Assembly: GCA_014338405.1 (NCBI GenBank)
Contig: JTDE01000135.1
Span: 186,281-250,280, forward strand
Source: Paragonimus skrjabini miyazakii
Lineage: Eukaryota; Platyhelminthes; Trematoda; Plagiorchiida; Troglotrematidae
DNA: 64,000 nt
Direction: 5' to 3'
Below are positions 27,028-37,965 of this stretch, in pieces. The position numbers and the translations under genes were made by a program. The stretch's first letter is position 1; every line of letters begins with the position of its first letter. The notes beneath the pieces were generated by a model that was not told the origin of the DNA, ran no database searches, and saw only the letters and a list, made by a program, of their open reading frames with translations.

Positions 27028-29027
27028 AAATATTATTTGCATACTATCGCTGCGCTAAATGACATTTATCACGACTGATCTGTTGTCGTTTCATCAACTC
27101 TTTACTTTCTATTACTTGGACTGCATGATCAGAAACGGGTTTTTTGAATGTGCCCTAGGGAAACTAATTTCTCGCAATAACTGTGAGTGCGTTGACATCA
27201 TTCATGAATGTGCACGGCTAGTATGTTAGGCGCGGATTGGCTGGTTGTGCTAATTATTCTACGGACTGTCCAGCCTGGTCACCTACTTAATAAATGCTTA
27301 ATAAACGTTTGTACTGTTCAATGGAAATCCGGCTTATGAACACTTGTATACTACATTCTAGTGTTTATCACCGTTTAGACTCGTGTGCAGTTTGTGAAAG
27401 AGTTTTATTTACTAATCCATACTTCCATTTCGTCTGCATCATGTGGACAGGTGGTGTGAGTAGCTGTCTGCTTCATCGGCTGGCGTATGTGACAAGCGAA
27501 ATAATCCCGACAAAGTTTCTGTGTATAATAAATAGCCACTATTATACAGCTATAAATAGTTGTATTGATCATAAACCGATGGAATTGACCATTATAAGCG
27601 TTTGTGAAGGTCCCATTATAACTCTTCTTTTCATACTAAAGCCTTAGGAATTCTCTTGAGTCGAAAATCAGCCAGTGAGTTTAGGACTACGAATTTCAAT
27701 GAGTGAAGCGTAAACATTTTATTTTAATCTCTATAACTTCTCAGATTTATCGAGGCGTACATTACAACATTTAGATATGTACAGCTACATCAATAATGAT
27801 GTTATAGCCTTTTAAACGTATTGCAATAAAATGGTTGGCAAAGTTAGACGAAGTTTTGTCTCTTTTGCCATACACGTTCATAAATTAGCGTAGCAAGTAA
27901 ACAACCGCAATCAATGACTGGTAATCGACCGGTAAAAAAGATTACTCGAGGGACGGTATTGTGTATAAACCTTGCCGTCGAATTGTAGGTGGCGGTTTGG
28001 CCTATGTAATATCGACAAATCTAGATAAATGAAGGCGTCTAACTTTATGCTTTCGAAGTATGCTGGATAAATCTAGCACAAGAAACCGTCAGTCTCTGAA
28101 CGTTCGTTTAAACATTAATGAATGAACGACCCTAACCATATGGGACATCTTTGAAGGAGGGAAAACAGAGGGTTGACCTAACGGAAATTCAATGTGTAAC
28201 ACTCAACATGGTCTGTCTCTAGTTTCAGGCTCATCTCCAGCTAATCTGTTACAAGAAAAGTTTATCTGTCATCAGATGACAACTACCAGAAAGAAGACCA
28301 GTGATTTTTCTACCCATAACCTGCGCATGTTCTGTTTAGGCTTTCACTCAGAAGGACAAAGACATATTCATCAACAGTCACGGAAGAACTGCGTAGTTAT
28401 CATTGGATTCAAAACTTTTCTTTCTGTCCTGGTGATATTTGAAAACAATTTGAATAAATGGAGAATTTCGAAACCCTGATCAGAACTCGCGAGCTATTGA
28501 AACTTGGATTGACAGACATTTTTATACTTTACTCAACAAACTGATCGATCTACCGGTTATAAATAAGCTGCCCGCAAAAGCACACGAAACTATGTGCGTT
28601 AAACCCTAGAAAGAAGTACCAGCAAGGTATGACAATTTTCTCGGCATTTTATGGGGATTGTGTTGTAGCGTTATTTCTGGCTACCTTTGGTTAAAGCCAG
28701 AACAGCAGCTTCAGGTTTTCCGTTGCAAATTATTCAGATTGCGGATTTTGTTGTCAACTCTAAACGACATTAGCTACAATTATATTATGATGTCCTTCAT
28801 TGACTGTTGCGATATCTTAGTCAGGTGATAGCGCTATCAATGACTCGTACGGTTGTTTCCGTGTGACAGAATAAACCAGAAACAGTTATGAACTTGAACA
28901 AAAATTTGAGGACCTGTTTTACAAGGTTCTAATAACATTTTAAGTTTTCTCATCAGCACACGGTGAGTGACTGAGAAATCGCAAACGAACGGATGGCGAG
29001 TCTTTTGAACTCAGTGTTTAACTTCAG

Positions 29028-29249
29028 ATAGCCAATGTCAGGCTACATCAAAAAATGCTAGTAATCGACGACGTTAACGAAACGATAACTGTCGCCGATC
29101 TGCTGTGTCGACTGAAGACACGCATGAAAGCGGAGAAGAGCAAACTTTATGTCAGTAAAGACACTTTGACAGTTTACCAAGAGAAGTTGAAGAAGCGAAT
29201 CCGAGCGGGCACGGTTGCCACCAAGCCCCTACCAGAATGTTCCTTTTAA
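29028..29249 (+). CDS. Candidate terminal coding exon, 73 aa, unknown protein
   Basis: The frame opens immediately after a plausible acceptor (GTGTTTAACTTCAG ending at 29027; an in-frame TAA at 29019 lies just inside the putative intron). It then reads 73 codons to a TAA at 29247-29249. The peptide begins IANVRLHQK, contains ADLLCRLKTRMKAEKSK and a basic YQEKLKKRIRAG segment, and ends PLPECSF. It is strongly charged and probably helical, and its codon use is richer in C/G at third positions than its surroundings, like the PDZ exon. No family is recognised. It could be the last exon of a host gene whose earlier exons lie far upstream. It could also be the start of the decayed gypsy element whose reverse transcriptase begins about 0.5 kb downstream. 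Confidence 0.4.
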   Translation: MANVRLHQKMLVIDDVNETITVADLLCRLKTRMKAEKSKLYVSKDTLTVYQEKLKKRIRAGTVATKPLPECSF

Positions 29250-29699
29250 GCCACTAAGTAGTGTGTTGATGGATTCTTCTGTCTATGTAATAATGCAGAT
29301 GGTCAATGTGGAATTTCGAAATGGATTCAAAATTTGGTAAGCTTACAACTAGCTAAAGAAGACGGATAAATATGTGGGAGAAACACATTCACCTAGCTTC
29401 CGGAAGTGAACAGTCATTTGAGGGAGATGCTGGGGAACGAAACGGTTCGATAGGCAGGCAGCCCGCTTTTAGCAACGATAGTACTGATTAAAAGAATGGA
29501 TGGAAATTGCCTGTCATATTTCGACTTTAGATAGCTGAACCGAGTAGCAATCAGGGATGTTTTCCTGAGATCGAAAACTGTAGCTTTCCGTACGCCTATT
29601 AGAAAGTAATATCAGAACTCCCACATAACTATTTTCTGGTTACTAGCAACTCCTGATGACTGAGAGGGACAGAACGAAAACCAAAATCTTCAGGACCGA
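29250..29699. other. Non-coding gap before the gypsy pol remnant
   Basis: About 450 bp with no clear frame. It may be the 3' untranslated region of the exon ending at 29249, or an eroded gag/protease part of the adjacent gypsy element. No AATAAA is seen close to the stop. Confidence 0.35.
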
Positions 29700-31340
29700 G
29701 AAAAAATGCTAATTCTTTAAGGTGCGGTTAGATTTTCACAACATTTCAAGCATTTTAAAGCTTCTGCTTCGCACTGTGTGATATCCGGAAGAGGTAACCG
29801 TGTATGGGGATAATGTTGTAACGTTCTTCAACACGACACCAGAGTACGTAAAAGGATTAAAATCAGTGTTACAACGGAAGAACGTAAACCATCCAAAAGC
29901 AGGTAGTAAGAAACGACAAACTGTTTGCGGTACTACCAGTTAGGAATAGAAAGATTAAAACACTGCCACACAAACAGGCAACTATCAGTAGTCTTTTGAC
30001 CCAAAAACTGAGATGTAGGAATGATCGATTACATATGAAGAATCACGTTAGAGTCCTCTCACGAAGCATAGCCACTCTTCGTATTGTTGATAAAGAAAAA
30101 GAATCTCGTTGAGAATGAAGCAAGGAGATGGTGTTTACTGGTGCAGGATGCCGCCACCTGTTAACAATACCTTACGATCCCAAAACTGAATGAACTGTTC
30201 ACAGTGTCACTTGTTGGTAGTGATTTCAGGTTCAGGGACAACTGAGTACGTCAGCCGTTTACTGGAAGACGGTGTCAACAAGCATTTCGCGAAGGAAAAG
30301 AAATACCCACTCATCGTTTGGAAGCGAAAATGGAGGATCCATCTGCTAATGACCACCATTCATGTCAAGACGAATTCCAAACCGGACTGATGACGGCACA
30401 GAATTCACGCGGACTGCTGGGGCGCTGCACCCTTTAATTACATGAGTTTAGTTTGGGAACCAAACATGTCAATGGCATAAAAAAATGAGACGCTGGACGA
30501 ATTGTTGAGACCAACAACATGTTATCTACCAGTGGACCGAATTCTGACAAGGAGATAATAATCCGCCAACTGAATGATCCCCAGGTGTGCAGAATGTGTG
30601 AAGACTTACTGACGAAAGCCGAGCTTATGGTAGCGCCTTTGGTAATGAATGAGCTGTTACACATCTGGAGTCGGCCGCTTCGGGAAAATGGCCAACTCGT
30701 TGTGGGTGTGGTGCGACCATGAGGATCTGCATTTATTCCAGCTGATTAGAAGATACTCTTAATATGACTTGCACATGCCGGCGTTTATATGGGGCAACAG
30801 CGTTTGCTCCATCTAGTAAGATGAAGGGTGGTCTGTTCCTCGATGAGGAAAGGTATGATCCACATAATTCGGACGTACCCAGCTGCCAACAAAATCAAGA
30901 AACAACAACGACAGCACCAATAGTCCAATCACTTATGTCATCACAGCAATCATAAGAAGAAATCCAAAATCTTTGTAATGATCTACCGTACCACACAGTG
31001 GGTTAAAGCTACTCTCACTCCATATAAAACAGAGAGGACAGTTGTGCACGTTCTATCGAACAAGGCCCCGCCTCGCTTCGGAGTATTGTAGAGCGTCATC
31101 ATGAATCACGGTCCGTGTTTTGAGCCGAATAAGTCAGATGTTAAAGAATTACGGATTTCAGCGCCTACGGAACTTCTGTTTTATCCACAGACGAGTGAGT
31201 TAACCAATTGGTTCAGTCGTATTGTAAACTAATGGTTGGTGATTGCGGATAACAAACGAACAGAAAGAATACCAGAGACACTTTTTGGATACCGCGCTGC
31301 ACACCACTTGAACATACATAAGGTAGGCAGCTTGGGATTC
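29700..31340 (+). mobile_element. Degenerate Ty3/gypsy retrotransposon pol (RT-RNase H-integrase)
   Basis: All pol parts appear in the expected order, with stops and frame changes between them. Reverse transcriptase: TTFQAF (about 29730) and the active-site block VYGDNVVTF, where the usual YLDD has become YGDN (29803-29814). RNase H: KYPLIVWKRKW (30301-30333), then GLLGRCTL-stop-LHEF (30411-30450), corresponding to the conserved GRLARW-L-LQEF block. Linker: 30519-30722. Integrase H2C2 zinc-binding region: HNSDVPSCQQNQ (within 30845-30905). Integrase core: YPQTSELTNWFSR (31182-31220), equivalent to YHPQTDG-ER-FNR, followed after an in-frame stop by TLFGYRAAHH. The element cannot make a working polyprotein. 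LTRs could not be delimited by eye. Confidence 0.75.
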
Positions 31341-32399
31341 TACTAAGCGCACGTATGTCTACAGACAGACAGAGAAAAGTATTATCCGAAGAATGACGGC
31401 AAGTAAAACACGAAGCATATGAACGGAAAGCGGAAATGACAGTTATGACGTTCGTTCCGAGTTAGCGACCAGTTGACAGTAAGCGAGTTTGGTCAACCAG
31501 GGGCATTAGGGAGGGACGATGGCAGATTTAAGTGGTGTGGGGATTAATTGTCCATTGTCACGAATAGCATGAACACGTGATTTCTTATGAATCAAGGTAT
31601 TCAAGGACCAACAACGACCGAGTGGCATTCTAGTATACCTGCAGCATGTGGTTTGAAGAGAAGGTGAGTGTTGTCGGCGACCAGATCAGAGATGCGATTA
31701 TGCCAGCATTCAGTGGAACACTTCAATGTAGCTGTGGGATATGGCCGACGCTAACATTAGATGGATCACAGACAACTCACTAAATTGAATGATTTACCAC
31801 AGAGCGAACTCTGCCTGACGGACGAGAAATAACAGAAGAAAATCCACCAACGCATACGACAGTCAAAGCGACAGAATCTGAGAGAAGTTTACAAACCGTT
31901 CAAATGAAAATATTGCTGTGTTGTGGACCACGGAACCGGGTCATAAACGCCAATGCACATTAGGTGCGAAAGAATGTTAATCGGACAATAATGACCTTTT
32001 TTTGCTGGACGACTTTATCTTACGAGTTGCGAGACATCACGGCAGCAAACCAAAAATACTCAAACAATTAAATCTTATGTCAAATCCGTACATGCCGACA
32101 AATGCTCACTTCCAGTTACTTTCACGCACAGATGTCCGTCTTTTTGCACGTGGAAAGCGGCTCCTAGAGCAACTTATGGTAGATGTGCTTGTGATGACAC
32201 ATAAACACACAGAAAGTTTCGGCCGATCGACCACATGACTGGAATTGATCAGGAGTTTGGTGATCGAAGAAGTCGGTTAACGCTGTCTGGGGGGTTCATG
32301 TCGGACCACACCACGCATCAAACCCGCAGAGGTCGTTCAGGTCTGCCAATCTAAGCGTATCGGAAGTGTATGAGAAAACAATGAAAATTATGAGAGTGA
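31341..32399. other. Probable decayed retroelement tail, no clear frame
   Basis: The sequence follows the gypsy integrase remnant and precedes a Penelope-like piece. The frame 32002-32238 (+, 78 codons) has no recognisable domain. It may contain the eroded 3' end and LTR of the gypsy copy, but I cannot show this. Confidence 0.35.
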
Positions 32400-32429
32400 C
32401 ATGTCTTTAGTAGATGAACTTTGCGACAG

Positions 32430-32690
32430 TCTAATTTGTCGATCGTAACGACTATCAGGCCTGCTCCATCTAACCTCGGATCTGTTTGAAGGAACACCAT
32501 CCAGTCTGGATTTTATCTTGTTTTCGAGAATCAGTCAATAACGCCGCTGACACACATGTCAACCACCCTTATGATCTTATAATCATCATCAATACACTTA
32601 GAGTGAACTTCATTAATACTTCATGACCCGGGAACAGCGAATAAAACAGTTTTCGTACTATGCTCTTGCACCTCCGAAAACCTATCCTAA
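32430..32690 (+). mobile_element. Penelope-like element fragment A (GIY-YIG part)
   Basis: Reading frame with the core CLKEHHPVWILS at about 32484-32519, corresponding to the GIY-YIG endonuclease segment R-x-R-E-H-H-P-A-W-L of Penelope-like elements. It is preceded by FVDRNDYQ, a decayed YVGRT-R. Downstream residues (SVNNAADTHVNHP, then INTLRVNF) follow the usual order of the C-terminal part. Bases 32488-32612 match 34341-34465 in direct orientation (see the repeat entry), which confirms that both belong to the same family. Only the endonuclease half remains. Confidence 0.65.
32488..32612 (+). repeat. Direct repeat, copy 1 (Penelope-like GIY-YIG segment)
   Basis: A 125-bp segment starting GAAGGAACACCATCCAGTCT and ending GTGAACTTCA is repeated at 34341-34465, diverged by substitutions and small indels. 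Similarity stops abruptly on both sides. It codes for the endonuclease EHHP region of a Penelope-like element, so it marks two copies of one family rather than a simple LTR. Confidence 0.8.
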
Positions 32691-33479
32691 AACACCGTAG
32701 ATGGATATTGATTGTATGTGTACATTAAACAAACAGATTATGGCACACACTGGACGAGAAAGCAGAAGTCAAACTGTATGAATAAAATGTCAATTAGGCT
32801 TACAAAACAGAAGACTGAAATTATGAAAGTCAGAAAATGCATCTACCTTGTTGGTGAACTTTGTGTAAGAAAGTACGATTCTCACGTGGATAACATCAGA
32901 GCTTAAGATGAACAGATTCATGATTGAGAATGATTAAAAAAAATATAAAATTATCCCTATTACACATACAAGAAAACAGAGGACAACAGACAGAAACAGT
33001 AAATGAACCGTTTACACGTAAAAAAAAGGTAAATATTGGTTCTGTCATCTTGCGCACTCAGTCGCCAGTCTGTCATATGTGCAGTCAGGCTTATCAGAAC
33101 AAATAATCAATTAGTCCCGCTTGAGTATATGAATACAGGTCAACCGTGAACTACTGATCATTTTAGAACCCACGACATGTATATTACCGTTCTCATTAGG
33201 TAAACAGTGTATTCCATATAATTTGCCGTCGAATAACTTGCGAACGCAAACGGAGTAAGGGTTAAATCCTCTGGTAGGTAGATGTAAACATTAACGAGTA
33301 TGGCTGGTCTTTCAACGAAAGTCGATGTATGAAGCACTCAATATCAAACGATTCGCAAGTGTTTTTGTTGGATAAATACTAATCTATCGCCTAGCTGTTT
33401 GACACTGGTTAACGAAAATTCTGAAACCCATACGACTAGCCTAATGCTCACACAACCCTTTTAATGCATTCGAATTTGT
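32691..33479. other. Spacer between two Penelope-like pieces
   Basis: AT-rich, with short A-rich frames (32712-32906 and 32924-33106) that have no domain. Possibly the untranslated head of the downstream element. Confidence 0.35.
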
Positions 33480-34613
33480 AGATCCCATGCAGGATATTAA
33501 TGTCATCTTCACACGGACTCTCCCAGTCTAACCACGCTGTTCATGAAATATCTTTTGGTGGGAACAATTGACGCTTACTGCGATCACACAGAACTATCAC
33601 AAAACACATTCGAACTATGGAACTGGGATATTAAATAATGTTTTCTGCGTTCAACCTTGACAGCTCGATTTAAGTTCAAACGCGACGTATATCGACAATC
33701 CGACGGAGTGGCAACTGGATCTCCCTTATGTGCAACATTGGTAAATGTTTTTATGGGGAAGCTAGTCCTTCAACTTCGACTTGCCAGTCAATCTTCGTAT
33801 GTGTCTCCAAATATGCTGACGACATATGAACTACTATGGCGCAAGAGAATGAGCCAACAGTAATCCCTCAGCGTGCAGAAAACTGCTTCTGACGTCCGTT
33901 TCCATGTGTGATACGAAAAGAAGTCGCCTTGCAATTTTAGAAATTATCTGTTGACTGTTTAGTGACCTACACACTTCAACTCATGTCAATTAGGAAGAGG
34001 AATCGAGCGACGCGTCCAAGGTTTCAGATTTTCAACTTATCAGACATCATAAAGGTACTCTGAATAAGTCGGAATACTGTATACAAGCCTAGACACGTAA
34101 ATCCATCTATTTCAGTAGCTTTATACCTATCAGAAGACGCAACCCACATCATGCTCGCATCTGATGCAGTGGAGCGAGAATTGGGAATCTTACGAAACTT
34201 ACTGAGGGAAACTTGTTATCTCTTCGAATATGATCCCCGAACTTCCGCTTTGTTGACACAAAAGCGGTGTTCACAATCCCTTCGCTATGTTATACAGCAG
34301 AGTTTGTTGGTCGCAAGACTAGCCGCTTGGTGAAAAGCATGAAGGAACACCATCCAGTCTAGATTTGATCTTGTTCTCGAGAAACAATCAATAACGCCGC
34401 TGACACACCTGTTGAGCACACCTACCCTCCTTTAATTATGATCAATACATTCAAGGTGAACTTCAAAGTTGCTACCAGTCAACCTAAGACACGCCGCTAG
34501 CACATTTTAACGATCACTGAATCAGTTACAACTGGACTGCACAACGATAGCCTCTACTCCTCCGAGAAATGCTCTGAATGCTTGGAACTTCGGTGGCCAC
34601 ACGTCAATTATTA
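33480..34613 (+). mobile_element. Penelope-like element B (RT plus GIY-YIG), decayed
   Basis: Reverse transcriptase: FKFKRDVYRQSDGVATGSPL, with DGVATGSPL at 33702-33728 (the DGVAMGSPL block of motif B). The catalytic motif KYADDI follows in another frame at 33809-33826, with YADD at 33812-33823. The thumb region around SDAVERELGILRNLLRE lies at about 34155-34210. The GIY-YIG nuclease starts EFVGRKTSRLVKSMKEHHP at 34300-34356. Its C-terminal part then runs in one frame with three internal stops (blocks INTFKVNF, LTITESVTTG, LHNDSLYSSEK, RWPHVNY) to a TAA at 34612-34614. RT motifs upstream of motif B are not recognisable, so the copy is probably 5' truncated. The retained catalytic YADD indicates a younger copy than the gypsy relic. 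Confidence 0.8.
34341..34465 (+). repeat. Direct repeat, copy 2 (Penelope-like GIY-YIG segment)
   Basis: Partner of 32488-32612. It sits inside element B and encodes its KEHHPV endonuclease block. Confidence 0.8.
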
Positions 34614-35009
34614 ACAGTCTAGTTAAACACAAACGTTTTCCGTGATTGTATGACACCGCTTAATGGCTGATCCAGAATTGATTAACTTTTTACTCTATTG
34701 TTCGCTTTTACTGTTAAACCCTGCATTTCATTTGATGGATTGGGTGGTTTGTATCATGACGCAGTTCGATGAAACCTGTATAACTCTACTGTTTTCTGAA
34801 GGAACTATCGGAAACCATTTTTCATCATACCCTTAGTTCTGTTTCAGTGGAAACATTTAAACATTCCTTGAAATTAATTATTTTAAGTCGTTCTGCACGG
34901 CTAAAATTTTACTATTAATTATCCTACTTTGACAAATAAACTTCATTAAGCATGTTGCTTGTTATTCTGAAAAGATCACCGGATTGTTCCTGCCTCTTTT
35001 ACGTCACAG
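34614..35009. other. Probable intron sequence upstream of the PDZ exon
   Basis: No repeat or coding signal. It ends in a pyrimidine-rich tract (TGTTCCTGCCTCTTTTACGTCACAG) that is a good 3' splice site. Confidence 0.5.
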
Positions 35010-35148
35010 TTCGTCCCGTTTACGATCGGATTGTGGTTGATTTATCCAAAGGAGATGAATCTAGTCTGGGTCTGACCATCGCCGACAATGGAGAGTCTGG
35101 GGAGCCACCCACCATAGCCAACATCCGTCCGGGCAGTATTGCTGACAG
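35010..35148 (+). CDS. Internal exon encoding first half of a PDZ domain
   Basis: The exon is bounded by a pyrimidine-rich acceptor (CTCTTTTACGTCACAG, ending at 35009) and a perfect donor (GACAG followed by GTGAGT at 35149). It is 139 nt: two bases of a split codon, 45 full codons and two bases of another split codon. The peptide has the PDZ layout: strand A DRIVVDL, the carboxylate-binding loop and strand B SSLGLTI (the GLGF position), a short loop ADNGESGEPP, strand C TIANI, and RPGSIADR at the start of helix A. PDZ domains bind C-terminal peptides of membrane or junction proteins, so the host gene probably encodes a multidomain scaffold. The remaining half (the usual G-L--GD-IL-VNG) must lie in a later exon, which I did not find in the window. 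Which PDZ family it belongs to is unknown. Confidence 0.8.
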
Positions 35149-37884
35149 GTGAGTCGAAATGAGTTATGCGAATAAGCAGTGAACCTTCGTATGATTGTGA
35201 ATGCACGATGGTAATGGACGCATGACTTCTGTCATTAAAGTGTTTGCATATTTGCGAGCGATTGTTATTAACTGTTACACTTTGTGGTGAAATCAAAGTC
35301 GGAAAGCTTGGTAATTTGATATAAATCATTTAGGTATACTCTGACGTCGCCAATGCTGAGATAGTTGCTAAATAACAACCATTTTGATAATGGTACGTTC
35401 CATAGGGTCCTCATTACTGTCACCGTAGTATATTAAAGAACACACTGGTGTTTAGTCGTGTGAACAGTAGTTCATGCAAATCGTGGTCACGGAGTCTAGT
35501 TTTTCTAATTCTACCGGTACCACTATCGGCTGTCAATGACCGACTATTTTGGCAGATGTTGTCGTTAAATCAATCCGGTGCGGGAATGTACAGAAGGGAA
35601 TTAAACATTGTTACGTTCTCTTACTGCATTCTTTGGGGAAGCATTATGGTGTGGGGGCAAGTTTTAGATCTTTAAGTTAAATTAATCAGAAACACACTGA
35701 TCACCGGTTACACTCAATCGATAAACTGAATCACTGGTAACAAGAATTTGCACTACTGACAAGCCATATCAAGAGTTAAACTTGAGTATTGTGATTCTTT
35801 TCGACAGCTGCCAACTGAAATATTCACTGGATTACGATAGATGCAACCAAGTTTTAATAACGTTCAACTTATATAAAAGTAAATTGTTTCAGAAACCACT
35901 GTGGTTCTTTTCAGCAATTTGAAAATAGATAGTAAAAGGGTTAATCGGAATGAGATTTCACGGACTGTCATGTTGTAATTTCTGAGCACGTACATAAATG
36001 AAATTGTTTTCTAAAGAGAATAGAGTGTATGATGAACATGTGCAATGAATACCTACCAGTCTTCACATGGAGGACATAATAATCAATTGAAATATGTGAG
36101 TTTTTACAAGCTTTTTTGAGATAGCATTCTATAAGGAATCAATACATAACTAAAGCACCTTCTAGCGACACTTATTTCCGGGTTGTATCAAGCTGAATTG
36201 CCATGCTCAATACTGATTACATTTCAACTAGATGTAGAGATGACGATTAAGACTTATATTTCATCTTCTGTGCATTTTAAATGGATGCAGTGTGCGTTGC
36301 AATGAGCAAAATAATCGAGTCTAAAGTGTCGGAACACACCCAAAATTTATCACAGGTTCATACTATCCTTTTCATCGTGCTGATCTACGTACAAGGCTAA
36401 AGTAAATCTGTTTCCATAGTCAACTACACATTTGACACAAGCAAAGAGGTGAATTTGACGAAAATGTTCAGCATTATGTTCCATACTGTAAAAACACTTT
36501 ATGTGTCACGCACGCCACTCTGTTTGTGATAGCAGAAACTAAACTTCATTTATCCTGGTAACTCGGTACAGTATGACTAGAGAAAAACAGATCTATGGTA
36601 CTATGCATTTTTGCAAGCTTTCGTCAAAATGTTTATAATCCACTGCTGCATTAGTAACCATAGTTAGTTACATACACATGTGTTTGCAGTGTCAGTCCGA
36701 GACGTATAACAAGTATTGTCTAGTGCTCACTTTACCAAGCTGACAAAGATAAGGCCGGCTAACTATCCTTTGGGATTTGCGGATATGCGCGGATCGATTT
36801 GGATATTTGCCAATGTTCTTCCATCTTGCCCTTTTACTTCCACTTTTCACTGTATGTCAAGTTGTTTGGAAAACATCGATTACAGTGATGTAGTTCCAAA
36901 AGAATACACTAGATATTCAACGTTTCGCCACCATTTTGATCATTCCCAATTGTGATAAACTTCATATTTAATTTTGCTGTTATTGAAAGTTACTTGCCAC
37001 AAACATCTTGCCCTATAGTGAGCATGCTCGTAAGCATGAGGTGGCAGCTAGTAAAAACAACCCACGAAGCTCTTTTTATCTCCATGTAATGTGCAGTTAT
37101 TTCAAAGCTAGTCCTGATACATTTTTCTGAGCATTTTAAACGTTTCCAAACACTTTTGATTTGTTACTTAAAGAAAACTTTGGAAGTCTAAAGTCTTTCA
37201 GTAATCGTACTAACCGGGTGAGTAAATAGCATGTCTCCTTTGTTCAGCTGAAAGAACCCCAAACATATTTTCTATTGTCATTTAAATTTTCTTTACTGCC
37301 AAGTTATGTTCTAATGCATAATAAACTACGCAAGATAATTTTACCGTATACTGTCAATACAGTAATGCACTTGTACTGATCAATATGTCGGCTGCGTGGT
37401 TTTAGGTCTTTACTCAACTTAGTCGTTTAGTAACGTTGTCAGTGCGGCAAAAACACTAAGATTAACTATTCACATTACCGGTTGTTAATGTAGTTTATAC
37501 AACTTGGATTGTTTGTTCATATTTCACACAACAATACTTACTCCCAAGACTGGCTGGTTAGAAACTTTAGAGCCCTATTTTTTAGATAGCTTCGTTGTAG
37601 ATTCCCATTCCAAAAAGATAATACACTTATTTAAATAACGGGTAAAGTAGTAATTGGATCGTCGATCAGGTTTCCTTGGGCATATGTTATGGACAGAAAG
37701 TTGTCTCGCATATTATTATGATATACTAGTTAATGGAGATATCTAATAAGGCAAACATACAAGCGATCGGTCCGGGAGACCAATACCGGGGCGATGAACA
37801 CATGTCTAGTTCGAGTTCAACATCTCACACACCGGGTGGCCAAACTATATATGTAAGTATGAGACAAAACTATAGTCTATACTC
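35149..37884. other. Probable intron of the PDZ gene
   Basis: The sequence starts with GTGAGT. No further PDZ-coding segment is recognised. The frame 35448-35675 ends GSIMVWG, a short match to a Tc1/mariner transposase motif that is not supported by its surroundings. The rest shows nothing. Confidence 0.45.
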
Positions 37885-37965
37885 ACTGACCTAGTGGACG
37901 TGTCTACACTGTCATTCTGAGGTTGGCAATTGCTCACATATCGTAGGTTTGATTCTCTCCGATGA
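37885..37965 (+). repeat. Possible tRNA-derived SINE head
   Basis: TGACCTAGTGGACG (about 37887-37901) fits a Pol III A box, and GTAGGTTTGATTCTC (about 37947-37961) fits a degenerate B box. They lie in the right order, with a spacing near that of a tRNA with a long arm. No complete cloverleaf folds, so this would be a SINE head or tRNA relic rather than a working tRNA. The 3' extent is not visible. Confidence 0.3.

Larger units (their letters stand above)
24283..29027. other. Non-coding stretch with microsatellites
   Basis: No supported gene. It holds a perfect 8-bp hairpin (ATGTACGG with CCGTACAT) near 24632-24653, the TATG/TA repeat at 25183-25222, the AGC repeat at 25454-25471 and a short TG run at 27014-27027. 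The open frame 27294-27647 (117 codons) has no recognisable domain. A probable intron ends at 29027. Confidence 0.4.

Noticed and set aside
35448..35675. Frame ending in GSIMVWG, resembling a Tc1/mariner transposase motif
   Set aside because: Only seven residues agree. The surrounding residues do not follow the transposase pattern, and no DDE blocks or terminal inverted repeats are present.
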